From: Pseudomonadota bacterium
GTDB taxonomy: Bacteria; Pseudomonadota; Alphaproteobacteria; Sphingomonadales; Sphingomonadaceae
Length of the DNA stretch: 9,514 nucleotides
Direction of reading: 5' to 3'
NCBI GenBank assembly: GCA_023392555.1
Contig: JAEVYW010000246.1
Location: 1-9,514 of the forward strand
The notes beneath the pieces are model-generated. The model was not told the DNA's origin. It was given only the letters and a program-made list of their open reading frames with translations, and did not search any database. The number at the start of each line of letters is the position of its first letter. The first letter of the stretch is position 1. This document shows, piece after piece, positions 1 to 7,204 of the stretch. Position numbers and translations under genes: made by a program.

Positions 1-837
1 ATCGACACCACGCTTCAGCCCGGCTGGAATCCGGCGGCCGACTACATCACCGTCGGCCAGGACGAGCGCGGCTACCGTTCCTGGTACATCGCCAGCATCC
101 GCCATCAGCAACAGGTGAAGGCGTTCAACGACTATCTCGAGACCTGGCAGGTGTCGGGCGTCCTGCCGACCTGGCAGATCCTGCGCACGGCGACATCCTG
201 GCATCGCTGCGGTGGCATGCCGTTCGAAGTCCCGCCGACCAGCGAGTGGCCGCACATCGTCCAGACGCTGCGTTACGTCCGGGATTTCGTCGTTCCGGCC
301 GTCGGCCCAGTGGAAGCTGTCTCGGCCTACCGAAACCCAAGCCTGAATGCCTGCGCGGGTGGAGCTCCAGAGAGCGCCCACAAGCATTACTCGGCGATCG
401 ACATGGTGCCGCTACGGCGGACCACCCGCGGTGAGCTGATGCGGACCCTGTGCGCGGTTCAGGCCCGCCGCGGGCCGGACTACCAGGTCGGCCTCGGCTT
501 CTACGCCTTCCTGCGCTTCCACGTGGACACGACCAAATATCGCCGCTGGGGCGCCGACCCGTCCGTGGCCAATTGCCCGCCGATCATTCGGCCGAGCGAC
601 ATCGCCAGCAGCGGACAGCCCATCGTCCAACAGGCGCCGCCCGACCCCGTCGCGGCGATCGGCGCCAAGGCGGTCTACGCACCGGGTTTCAGCGAGCCTG
701 CAGCGACGACGACTGCTCCCCCAGCGGCAACGACCGCGCCTCCGGTGACGACACCGCCGGCACCCGTGCCAGGGCTAGGCGCGCCAACCACTTCAACGGA
801 ACCGCCCGTCGGCGGAACGCAGCCGCAAACTCGTTGA
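1..837 (+). CDS. M15-family (M15A-like) zinc peptidase, 5' end outside window
   Basis: The reading frame is open from base 1 to a TGA at 835-837, giving 278 residues with no start in view; a GTG at 115 is in frame, but coding continues upstream of it. Numbering from base 1, residues 105-176 carry the M15 metallopeptidase signature. A SAYRNP segment (108-113) is followed by SAHKHYSAID (125-134), in which His127 and Asp134 form the H-x6-D zinc pair. A later FHVD (173-176) supplies the second histidine, His174. M15 enzymes are D,D- or L,D-peptidases acting on murein stem peptides, or related hydrolases, usually in the periplasm. Four cysteines (70, 118, 151, 192) fit an exported protein, but the signal-peptide region is not visible. 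Residues from about 205 to 278 are Pro/Ala/Thr-rich and look disordered. The gene lies 61 nt upstream of clpB, which has its own promoter, so a functional link is not implied. The family is fairly sure; the substrate is unknown. Confidence 0.8.
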   Translation: MDTTLQPGWNPAADYITVGQDERGYRSWYIASIRHQQQVKAFNDYLETWQVSGVLPTWQILRTATSWHRCGGMPFEVPPTSEWPHIVQTLRYVRDFVVPAVGPVEAVSAYRNPSLNACAGGAPESAHKHYSAIDMVPLRRTTRGELMRTLCAVQARRGPDYQVGLGFYAFLRFHVDTTKYRRWGADPSVANCPPIIRPSDIASSGQPIVQQAPPDPVAAIGAKAVYAPGFSEPAATTTAPPAATTAPPVTTPPAPVPGLGAPTTSTEPPVGGTQPQTR

Positions 838-843
838 CCTGAA

Positions 844-873
844 CCCTTGTGTTGCCAATCCGCAACACCATAT
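844..873 (+). promoter_or_regulatory. Heat-shock (sigma-32/RpoH) promoter of clpB
   Basis: CCCTTGTG at 844-851 matches the -35 heat-shock element (CCCTTGAA) in its first six bases. CACCATAT at 866-873 matches the -10 element (CCCCATNT) in all but one base. The 14-nt spacer is within the known range. Transcription would begin around 879-881, leaving a leader of about 20 nt that contains the clpB ribosome-binding site. clpB is a classic RpoH target, so motif and context agree. No start site has been measured. Confidence 0.75.
849..868. repeat. Perfect 7-bp inverted repeat inside the clpB promoter
   Basis: GTGTTGC at 849-855 and GCAACAC at 862-868 are exact reverse complements separated by 6 nt (CCAATC). 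The dyad starts at the end of the -35 CTTG and ends inside the -10 element, where an operator would block polymerase. It is not the CIRCE element bound by HrcA. It could instead form a hairpin at the 3' end of the peptidase transcript, but no T tract follows. Confidence 0.6.
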
Positions 874-886
874 CGCGGCCAAGGCC

Positions 887-892
887 AAGGGG
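887..892 (+). promoter_or_regulatory. Ribosome-binding site of clpB
   Basis: AAGGGG lies 6 nt before the ATG at 899. It supports that start codon, and it is inside the short leader predicted from the heat-shock promoter. Confidence 0.7.
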
Positions 893-898
893 TAAGCA

Positions 899-3493
899 AT
901 GGATCTTGAGAAACTCACCGATCGCGCTCGCGGTTTTCTTCAGGCGGCGCAGACGATCGCAGTCCGCGAGCATCACCAGCGGATCGCGCCCGCGCATCTG
1001 CTGAAGGCGCTGCTCGACGACGAACAGGGGATGGCTGCGGGCCTGATCGACGCCGCAGGCGGCGACGGCAAGGCCGCCAAGCGCGAAGCCGATCTGCTCA
1101 TGACCAAGATCCCTGCGGTCACCGGCAGCGGCGCGACGCAGGCGCCCGCCCTCGACGGCGACACCATCCGAATCCTCGACCAGGCCGAGCAGGTCGCGCA
1201 GAAGTCAGGGGACAGCTACGTTACAGTCGAGCGCATCCTGCTGGCGATGGCGCTCGCCAAGGGCACCGACGTCGGCAATGCGCTGCAAAAGGCAGGCGTC
1301 ACTCCGCAGGCATTGAACGCCGCAATCGAAAAGCTTCGCGGCGGCCGCACTGCCGACACGCAGGGTGCGGAAGATCGCTACGACGCGCTGAAGAAGTATG
1401 CGCGCGACCTCACGGCCGCAGCGCGTGAGGGCAAGCTCGACCCGGTCATCGGCCGCGACGAGGAAATACGCCGCACCATCCAGGTCCTCGCGCGCCGAAC
1501 CAAGAACAACCCCGTTCTTATTGGCGAGCCGGGCGTCGGCAAAACCGCCATCGCAGAGGGTCTCGCGCTGCGTATCACCAACGGCGATGTGCCGGACGGC
1601 ATCAAGGACAAGCGCCTGCTGTCGCTCGACATGGGCGCGCTGATCGCCGGCGCGAAATATCGCGGCGAGTTCGAGGAGCGTCTCAAGGGCGTGCTCGACG
1701 AGGTCAAGCAGGCCGCGGGCGACATCATCCTCTTCATCGACGAGATGCACACTTTGGTCGGCGCCGGGAAGGCCGAGGGCGCGATGGATGCTGGCAATCT
1801 GCTCAAGCCGTCCCTGGCCCGCGGCGAGCTTCACTGCATCGGCGCGACAACGCTCGACGAGTATCGCAAATATATCGAGAAGGATGCGGCGCTCGAACGG
1901 CGTTTCCAGCCGGTGTTCATCGGCGAGCCAAGCGTTCCGGACACGATCTCGATCCTGCGCGGCCTGAAGGAAAAGTACGAGCTTCACCATCACGTCCGCA
2001 TCACCGACGGCGCGATCGTTGCCGCGGCGACTCTCAGCAATCGCTACATCACCGACCGTTTCCTGCCGGACAAGGCCATCGACCTGATGGACGAGGCTGC
2101 GAGCCGGATCCGCATGGAGGTCGAGTCGAAGCCGGAGGAGATCGAGAATCTGGATCGGCGCATTATCCAGCTGAAGATCGAGCGCGAGGCGCTCAAGAAT
2201 GAAAAGGACGCGGCATCGAAGGACCGGCTGTCGAAGCTGGAGGCCGAGCTCGCGAACCTAGAGCAGCAGTCCACCGAGCTGACGCAGCGCTGGCAGGCCG
2301 AGAAGGACAAGATCGCCGGCGAGGCCAAGATCAAGGAGCAGCTCGACGCCGCACGGATCGAGCTTGAGCAGGCGCAGCGCAGCGGCGACCTCGCCAAGGC
2401 TGGCGAGCTTCAATACGGGCGCATTCCGGAGCTTGAACGGCAACTCGCCGAGGCGAGCGCCAGCACCAAGGGTGCGATGCTGCGCGAGGAAGTCACCGCC
2501 GACGATATCGCCGCGGTCGTCAGCCGCTGGACCGGCGTCCCGGTCGAGCGGATGCTCGAGGGCGAGCGTGAGAAGCTGCTTCAGATGGAGGCCGCGATCG
2601 GTGCTCGGGTCATCGGCCAGGAGGATGCCGTCAAGGCCGTCTCGGCCGCGGTTCGCCGCGCTCGTGCGGGACTTCAGGACCCGAACCGTCCGCTCGGTTC
2701 ATTCCTGTTCCTCGGCCCGACCGGCGTCGGCAAGACGGAGCTGACCAAGGCCCTCGCCGAATTCCTGTTCGACGACGCGACCGCGATGGTCCGCATCGAC
2801 ATGAGCGAGTTCATGGAGAAGCACGCGGTTGCCCGCCTGATCGGCGCGCCCCCGGGCTATGTCGGTTATGAAGAAGGCGGCGTGCTCACCGAAGCGGTGC
2901 GGCGCCGGCCCTATCAGGTCGTGCTGTTCGACGAGGTCGAAAAGGCGCACGGCGACGTGTTCAACGTGCTGTTGCAGGTGCTCGACGACGGGCGCCTGAC
3001 GGACGGCCAGGGACGCACGGTCGACTTCACCAATACGATCATCATCCTGACGTCGAACCTGGGCTCACAGTTTCTGGCGCAGCTCGGAGAAGACGAGCCG
3101 GTCGAGAAGGCCGAGCCGCAGGTGATGGAAGTCGTGCGGAGCCATTTCCGCCCCGAATTCCTCAACCGGCTCGATGAGATCATCCTGTTCCACCGACTGT
3201 CGGCGGGGCACATGGGTCCGATCGTCGACATCCAGATCGCGCGGCTCAACAAATTGCTCGAGGATCGCAAGATCAGGCTGGAGCTGACCGACGCCGCGCG
3301 GGCCTGGCTTGGCCGGGTCGGATACGACCCGATCTACGGCGCGCGGCCGCTAAAGCGGGCGGTGCAGAAGTATCTTCAGGACCCGCTCGCGGACGCGATC
3401 CTGGAGGGTCGCGTCAAGGACGGCGATACGCTGCTGGTGGACGAGGGCGACGGCAAGCTGACCCTCGTCGAGGATCGCCAGAAGACGGCCTGA
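899..3493 (+). CDS. clpB: ATP-dependent disaggregase ClpB (Hsp100)
   Basis: This 864-residue protein is full length for ClpB. It is a cytoplasmic hexameric AAA+ machine that threads aggregated proteins through its pore together with DnaK. Visible domains are an N-terminal Clp repeat domain (about 1-145); the first ATPase with Walker A GEPGVGKT (209-216), pore loop KYRG (253-256), Walker B IILFIDE (276-282) and arginine fingers Arg334/Arg335; the charged coiled-coil middle domain (about 411-525) that marks ClpB rather than ClpA or ClpC; and the second ATPase with Walker A GPTGVGKT (606-613), pore loop GYVGY (653-657), Walker B VVLFDE (674-679), arginine finger Arg757 and sensor-2 GARPLKR (814-820). 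No key residue is missing. The ATG at 899 has a good RBS and an upstream heat-shock promoter. No ATG or GTG occurs near codon 150, where E. coli makes its N-terminally shortened form. Confidence 0.98.
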   Translation: MDLEKLTDRARGFLQAAQTIAVREHHQRIAPAHLLKALLDDEQGMAAGLIDAAGGDGKAAKREADLLMTKIPAVTGSGATQAPALDGDTIRILDQAEQVAQKSGDSYVTVERILLAMALAKGTDVGNALQKAGVTPQALNAAIEKLRGGRTADTQGAEDRYDALKKYARDLTAAAREGKLDPVIGRDEEIRRTIQVLARRTKNNPVLIGEPGVGKTAIAEGLALRITNGDVPDGIKDKRLLSLDMGALIAGAKYRGEFEERLKGVLDEVKQAAGDIILFIDEMHTLVGAGKAEGAMDAGNLLKPSLARGELHCIGATTLDEYRKYIEKDAALERRFQPVFIGEPSVPDTISILRGLKEKYELHHHVRITDGAIVAAATLSNRYITDRFLPDKAIDLMDEAASRIRMEVESKPEEIENLDRRIIQLKIEREALKNEKDAASKDRLSKLEAELANLEQQSTELTQRWQAEKDKIAGEAKIKEQLDAARIELEQAQRSGDLAKAGELQYGRIPELERQLAEASASTKGAMLREEVTADDIAAVVSRWTGVPVERMLEGEREKLLQMEAAIGARVIGQEDAVKAVSAAVRRARAGLQDPNRPLGSFLFLGPTGVGKTELTKALAEFLFDDATAMVRIDMSEFMEKHAVARLIGAPPGYVGYEEGGVLTEAVRRRPYQVVLFDEVEKAHGDVFNVLLQVLDDGRLTDGQGRTVDFTNTIIILTSNLGSQFLAQLGEDEPVEKAEPQVMEVVRSHFRPEFLNRLDEIILFHRLSAGHMGPIVDIQIARLNKLLEDRKIRLELTDAARAWLGRVGYDPIYGARPLKRAVQKYLQDPLADAILEGRVKDGDTLLVDEGDGKLTLVEDRQKTA

Positions 3494-3510
3494 TCGCCCT
3501 AGAACGCGCG

Positions 3511-3528
3511 GCGGGCCGAAGGGCCCGC
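3511..3528. terminator. GC-rich hairpin between convergent clpB and the small secreted gene
   Basis: GCGGGCC (3511-3517) and GGCCCGC (3522-3528) form a perfect 7-bp stem with a 4-nt loop, 18 nt after the clpB stop and 12 nt past the stop of the opposing gene. Its position suits a bidirectional terminator. Neither strand has a T tract after it, so intrinsic termination would be weak or assisted. Confidence 0.5.
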
Positions 3529-3540
3529 CCGCTTCATCTC

Positions 3541-3804
3541 TTAGTTGCCGCCGAGGCTCGACCCGATCTGCTGACGAGCCTGATCGTCATCGCGCGTACG
3601 GTCGAGATTCTTGGTCGCGGCCTGAGCGAGCTGATCCCATTCTGCCTTCGTGTGGCAGGTCTTCTTCGCCATGATCGACCCGGTACCGGTGTCGCTCCGG
3701 CAGATCTTCTTTTCCTTCACGGTCCCCGGCTTCGCATCCTGCGTCTGCTGGGCAACCGCGGGCGAAGCACTCAGCGCGAGAACGGCGAGGGCAATGGTCC
3801 GCAT
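3541..3804 (-). CDS. Small secreted protein with a two-cysteine CR...TGS...C motif
   Basis: This is an 87-residue hypothetical protein. I chose the ATG at 3802-3804 because AAGGAG sits 6 nt before it and a standard signal peptide follows at once (Arg2, a hydrophobic stretch to about residue 15, likely cleavage after the AVA at 16-18). An in-frame ATG nine codons upstream would place that RBS inside the gene. The mature part is short and charged. It contains ICR (34-36), TGS (41-43) and KKTC (47-50), with Cys35 and Cys50 likely disulfide-bonded, then an AEW segment (54-56) and an Asp/Arg/Gln-rich tail. Similar small periplasmic proteins with CR-TGS-C-EW spacing recur in sphingomonads and have no known function. 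It lies downstream of the TonB receptor on the same strand but behind that gene's strong terminator, so it probably has its own promoter; none was recognised in the roughly 60 nt available. Read-through from the receptor is an alternative. Confidence 0.8.
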   Translation of the reverse strand: MRTIALAVLALSASPAVAQQTQDAKPGTVKEKKICRSDTGTGSIMAKKTCHTKAEWDQLAQAATKNLDRTRDDDQARQQIGSSLGGN

Positions 3805-3810
3805 CACTAA

Positions 3811-3816
3811 CTCCTT
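3811..3816 (-). promoter_or_regulatory. Ribosome-binding site deciding the start of the small secreted gene
   Basis: On the minus strand AAGGAG is followed by 6 nt and then the ATG at 3804. This near-perfect site sets the start nine codons inside the longest possible frame. Confidence 0.8.
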
Positions 3817-3865
3817 AAGATTCGGCAGCAAACGGCGTTAGCGAAGCTGACGTGTACCGCAAATG

Positions 3866-3897
3866 AAAAAAGAGGCGGCGCCTTTCGACGCCGCCTC
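3866..3897 (-). terminator. Intrinsic terminator of the TonB-dependent receptor
   Basis: Read on the minus strand, GAGGCGGCG (3889-3897) pairs perfectly with CGCCGCCTC (3872-3880) across an 8-nt loop, and six T residues follow at once (3871-3866). It begins 23 nt past the receptor stop codon. A 9-bp GC-rich stem plus a U tract is a textbook rho-independent terminator. Confidence 0.93.
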
Positions 3898-3920
3898 CCA
3901 GTTTGTGTTCGCTCGTAAGC

Positions 3921-6900
3921 TTAGAAGCCGACGCGCGCACCCAGGCGGAAATACCGACCGACGAGGTTCGGCTGGCCCCACGCGGGGTTGTAGTTGAAGA
4001 TCGAGTAGGCCGCCGACGGATCGAACTTCGGCTTGATGTCCAGGAAGTTCAGGACGTTGCCGTAGATCGTCAGGTTGTCGTTGACCTTGAAGCTGGCCGT
4101 AAGGTCGGAGTTCCACTGCGGTCCGATCTTACACTTCACCGGCGTACCATCCTGATACGTCACGACCGATGCACCGATGCTGCCCGAGCAGTCACCCGGA
4201 ATTCCGCCGTAATCGACCGAAGCCAGATCATAGCCACCCGTGAAGTAGGTGGTGTTAGTGATCGAGAAGCGGCCGAAGTCCAGAGTGTTCTGGAGGTTGC
4301 CGCGCCAGCTCGGCGAGCCCGAGCACGACGTGTAGTCGCAGGGGCTCAGCGATCCGTCATAACGCTCGACCGAACCATCCTGACGGATGACCGAGTAGTT
4401 GATCAGGTACGAAGCATCCAGCGAGCTCGACAGGCGGACGCCGCCGAAGTCGTGACGGAAGTTCATGCCGAAATCGAGACCCGAGACCTTTTCCGTGTCC
4501 GCGTTCTGGAACGAGAACTGGATGAACTGCGGAAGCGGACGAGCCGTCGGGAACTGCGGATCCGCCTGGCCCGGGACAACGACGACGCCCGGAACGGCCG
4601 TCGTGTTACCCGTACGCAGGTACGCATCGAGCGCAGCGTTCTGGTCCGTAGCACCGATGTTCGCGATCGTGTCCTTCACCTTGATGTTGAAGTAGTCGAT
4701 CGTGAAGCTGATGTTCCGAACCGGTTCGAAGATCGCGCCCAGCGTGAAGCTGCGCGACTTTTCCGGAGCGAGCCCAGGGTTGCCGGTCGAGGTCCGGCCA
4801 AGGCTGTACTGGCCCGTCGCATAGGTGTTGTTACCGTGCGCGGCGCAGAACTCCGCGTAGGTGGCGCAGTTGACCGACAGCGTCGTGTAACCCGTGGTCG
4901 GGAGACCGAACGATTCGTTGAAGCTCGGGATACGGAAGCCCTTCGACCAGGTGCCGCGCAGAGCAAGTTCGCGAACCGGAGTGAACTTGATGCCGACCTT
5001 CGGCGAGAAGTTCTTCTGGCCCGACGAGTACTTGTCGAAGCGACCCGAACCGTTGACCTCGAGGTTGGTCAGGATCGGCGCGTTCACTTCGAAGAACGCC
5101 GACTTGACGTTACGGCTACCGATGGCGCCAACCGCGTTGATCGTGAAGTAACGATCGTATGGGTGAGCCAGGTTTTCCGGGTTCGCCGATGCGTCGTCGA
5201 TCGATTCCTTGCGGTACTGAGCACCGACCGCGACCGCGAAGTCGCCGCCCGGCAGAGCAAAGAGCGCCCGGCCGATGGTGCCGCCAACCTGGAACAGCTT
5301 CGACGTCGACACCTTGGTGTTCGTCGGCGAAACGTAGTCACGGGTCGCCTGGGTGTTCAGCCAGGGCTGGACGAAGTTGTAGGTGCCGTTGGCAATGACG
5401 TCCGCGAGACGCTGCGGGATCAGATAGTTCTCGCTGATGCGCTCCAGGCGGACTTCCGACGCCGTTGCTTCGACGTTGTAGTTCCACTCCTGGCTGCCAC
5501 CGAACGTGCCGCTGACGCCACCGGCCGCGCGCAGGGCACGAGCCGTGGTTTCGACCGTCTGCGGACGGTCATAGCGGCCACGGATCAGCGCGACGGTCTG
5601 CGAGCTGGCGAACGGGTTGTTCGGGTTCAGCGTGCCGTTGGCGGCCGTGCAGCCCGTGCTGGTGTTCACGCCCGTCGCCGGGTTGATCGTGCCGACACCC
5701 GTCGGGCAGACGTAGACCGGCAGAACGATCGGGTTCAGCAGGACCGGGCCCGGAGGCGGGGTCTGGTTGTTGAACGCCGCCGGGGTCAGCTGCGAATAGG
5801 TGTTGGTGTGCATGAAGTTACCTTCGATGTAACCCTGCGCATTTTCACCAATGTTCACAGTGCCGCGAGCCGAGAAGCCGTAGCGCGTCGTTTCCGGACG
5901 GATCGTCTGGTAAACTTTCTTCGTGTCGGCGCCGCACTGGTTCGGGTTCCAGCTGGCAAGGCCGGCCGAGTTCGGCTGCAGGGCCGTGCTCGGCAGGACG
6001 ACCGGGTACGAGTTGAACGCAGCGCAATCCGTGTTCAGCAGCTGGTACGGCGAGGTACGGCCGCCCGTGAGCGTGCCGCGAGCAACGATCGGGGCCAGCG
6101 GAGTGGTCGAACCACCAAGCGTGCCGTTCGCGTTCGGCGCGAAGATGGCCCAACGCGTTCCGTTCGGCATGCACGAACCATTGTCGTTACAGATGCTGGA
6201 GTTGAGACCCGTGTTCCAGGGGAAACCGCGGTCGCGGGCCCAGATCACGTTGTTCTTCCGGTACATACCGGCGATGTAAATGTTGAAGCCCTGGTTATCG
6301 AGGTCACCATAGCCAGCCGAAGCGTCGAGACGCTTCTCGGCGCCGTCGCCACGCGACGAGATGCCGAACGAGCCGTTCAGGTTGATGCCCTGGATTTCCT
6401 TCTTCGTGATGATGTTGACCACGCCGGCAACCGCGTCGGCGCCGTAGGTCGACGATGCACCGTCGCGAAGGACTTCGATGCGGTCCACGATGTTGTCGGG
6501 GATCGTGCTGAGGTCGACGAAGTTGCGGTGTCCGTCGTCCGCCAGCGGGTACGGAGCCATGCGCTGGCCGTCGAAGATCGTCAGCGTCTTCTGGACGGTC
6601 AGGCCGCGCAGCGAGACGGCGTTCGCGCCGGCTGCGAAGTTGTTACCGTTGTTCCAGCCTTCGCTGATGTTCGCGCCACCGTTGGCCGAGATGCGCTGCA
6701 GCGATTCGGCGACGGTGTTCGTGCCGCGCTGTTCCATCGACTCGGCGGAGAGGACGGTGACCGGCGACGGGGTTTCCGAGGTCGTGCGGCGCGGGATCAG
6801 GGTGCCGGTGACGACGATTTCGTCGCTGGCGTTGCCCGGCTCGTTGCTGTTGACGACCGGAGTCTGCTGCTGGTCCGAACCCGGATCCGGAGCAGTCGAG

Positions 6901-7052
6901 TCAGTCGGGGTGGACGTCTGCGTCGACGGTCCCGGCTTCGTGACAGGGCCCGGCTGATTCGTCGCGTCCTGCGCATACGCAGGGGTCGCAACGGCCATTC
7001 CGGCGATAACCGTCGTGGCGAGCAACGTGCCCTTCAGATTAAAATTGGACAT
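3921..7052 (-). CDS. TonB-dependent outer-membrane receptor, substrate unknown
   Basis: This 1043-residue protein is an energised outer-membrane importer that uses TonB/ExbB/ExbD. The start at 7052 is chosen because GAGGGG lies 6 nt upstream and a clear signal peptide follows (cleavage likely after Ala27, TPAYA-Q); the longer frame starting at 7115 would hide that signal. Residues 28-76 are a Pro/Thr/Gln-rich flexible linker. The TonB box DEIVVTG is at 77-83 and the plug domain spans about 85-220, with LRGL (148-151), IEVLRDG (192-198) and YGADAVAGVVNI (203-214). The rest is a beta-barrel of alternating Gly/aromatic strands with long Asn/Thr-rich loops, ending in Phe1043 as expected for a BAM-recognised protein. 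No N-terminal STN signalling domain is seen, so it is not a FecA-type transducer. Twelve cysteines fall into six close pairs in probable loops. Neighbouring genes give no clue to the ligand, and no Fur box is evident. It has its own terminator, so it appears monocistronic. Confidence 0.95.
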   Translation of the reverse strand: MSNFNLKGTLLATTVIAGMAVATPAYAQDATNQPGPVTKPGPSTQTSTPTDSTAPDPGSDQQQTPVVNSNEPGNASDEIVVTGTLIPRRTTSETPSPVTVLSAESMEQRGTNTVAESLQRISANGGANISEGWNNGNNFAAGANAVSLRGLTVQKTLTIFDGQRMAPYPLADDGHRNFVDLSTIPDNIVDRIEVLRDGASSTYGADAVAGVVNIITKKEIQGINLNGSFGISSRGDGAEKRLDASAGYGDLDNQGFNIYIAGMYRKNNVIWARDRGFPWNTGLNSSICNDNGSCMPNGTRWAIFAPNANGTLGGSTTPLAPIVARGTLTGGRTSPYQLLNTDCAAFNSYPVVLPSTALQPNSAGLASWNPNQCGADTKKVYQTIRPETTRYGFSARGTVNIGENAQGYIEGNFMHTNTYSQLTPAAFNNQTPPPGPVLLNPIVLPVYVCPTGVGTINPATGVNTSTGCTAANGTLNPNNPFASSQTVALIRGRYDRPQTVETTARALRAAGGVSGTFGGSQEWNYNVEATASEVRLERISENYLIPQRLADVIANGTYNFVQPWLNTQATRDYVSPTNTKVSTSKLFQVGGTIGRALFALPGGDFAVAVGAQYRKESIDDASANPENLAHPYDRYFTINAVGAIGSRNVKSAFFEVNAPILTNLEVNGSGRFDKYSSGQKNFSPKVGIKFTPVRELALRGTWSKGFRIPSFNESFGLPTTGYTTLSVNCATYAEFCAAHGNNTYATGQYSLGRTSTGNPGLAPEKSRSFTLGAIFEPVRNISFTIDYFNIKVKDTIANIGATDQNAALDAYLRTGNTTAVPGVVVVPGQADPQFPTARPLPQFIQFSFQNADTEKVSGLDFGMNFRHDFGGVRLSSSLDASYLINYSVIRQDGSVERYDGSLSPCDYTSCSGSPSWRGNLQNTLDFGRFSITNTTYFTGGYDLASVDYGGIPGDCSGSIGASVVTYQDGTPVKCKIGPQWNSDLTASFKVNDNLTIYGNVLNFLDIKPKFDPSAAYSIFNYNPAWGQPNLVGRYFRLGARVGF

Positions 7053-7058
7053 TGTATT

Positions 7059-7064
7059 CCCCTC
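7059..7064 (-). promoter_or_regulatory. Ribosome-binding site of the TonB receptor
   Basis: GAGGGG on the minus strand, 6 nt before the ATG at 7052. It supports the shorter start with the signal peptide at the N-terminus. Confidence 0.75.
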
Positions 7065-7069
7065 AATCG

Positions 7070-7086
7070 GGCGCTCCCCGAGCGCC
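7070..7086 (-). repeat. Leader hairpin directly upstream of the receptor RBS
   Basis: GGCGCTC and GAGCGCC form a perfect 7-bp stem with a 3-nt loop (7077-7079), ending 5 nt before the RBS. On the minus strand a pyrimidine-rich run (CTTTTCTTTT, 7087-7096) precedes it and no T tract follows, so it is not a terminator for that strand. It may shape translation initiation or stabilise the mRNA 5' end. Confidence 0.5.
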
Positions 7087-7204
7087 AAAAGAAAAGCGAC
7101 CCAAGCCCATCCCAAGGCTTTGGCAGTCGTGGCTCAGTATGAAAAAGGAATCAGGGGCGCAATTCGCCGCGAGGGGGAGGCGGCAAATCGTGACTCACCT
7201 GTGA
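7087..7204 (-). promoter_or_regulatory. Upstream region of the TonB receptor, promoter not resolved
   Basis: This noncoding stretch must contain the receptor promoter. The best sigma-70-like candidate is weak: TTGCGC (7157-7162), a 17-nt spacer, then TACTGA (7134-7139). On the minus strand two CTTGGG repeats lie 5 nt apart at about 7101-7117. Further upstream is a compact set of GTGA/TCAC half-sites at 7190-7204 that could be a regulator site. No gene is seen here. Confidence 0.35.

Noticed and set aside
1205..1993. A 262-codon minus-strand frame inside clpB
   Set aside because: Shadow of a strongly conserved AAA+ gene; no domain or initiation signal.
3541..7052. A two-gene uptake system formed by the receptor and the small secreted protein
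   Set aside because: A strong intrinsic terminator lies between them, and nothing in the small protein suggests ligand binding; adjacency alone is not enough.
7051..7067. ATTG/CAAT arms flanking the receptor RBS as an operator
   Set aside because: Only four bases per arm and partly built from the start codon context; expected by chance.
7053..7115. A 21-codon N-terminal extension of the TonB receptor
   Set aside because: It would bury the signal peptide and lacks a suitable RBS, whereas the ATG at 7052 has GAGGGG 6 nt upstream.
3903..7142. A 1079-codon open frame on the plus strand opposite the TonB receptor
   Set aside because: It is codon-aligned with the receptor, very Arg/Val-rich, has no recognisable domain, RBS or signal, and is fully explained by absence of TTA, CTA and TCA codons in the real gene.
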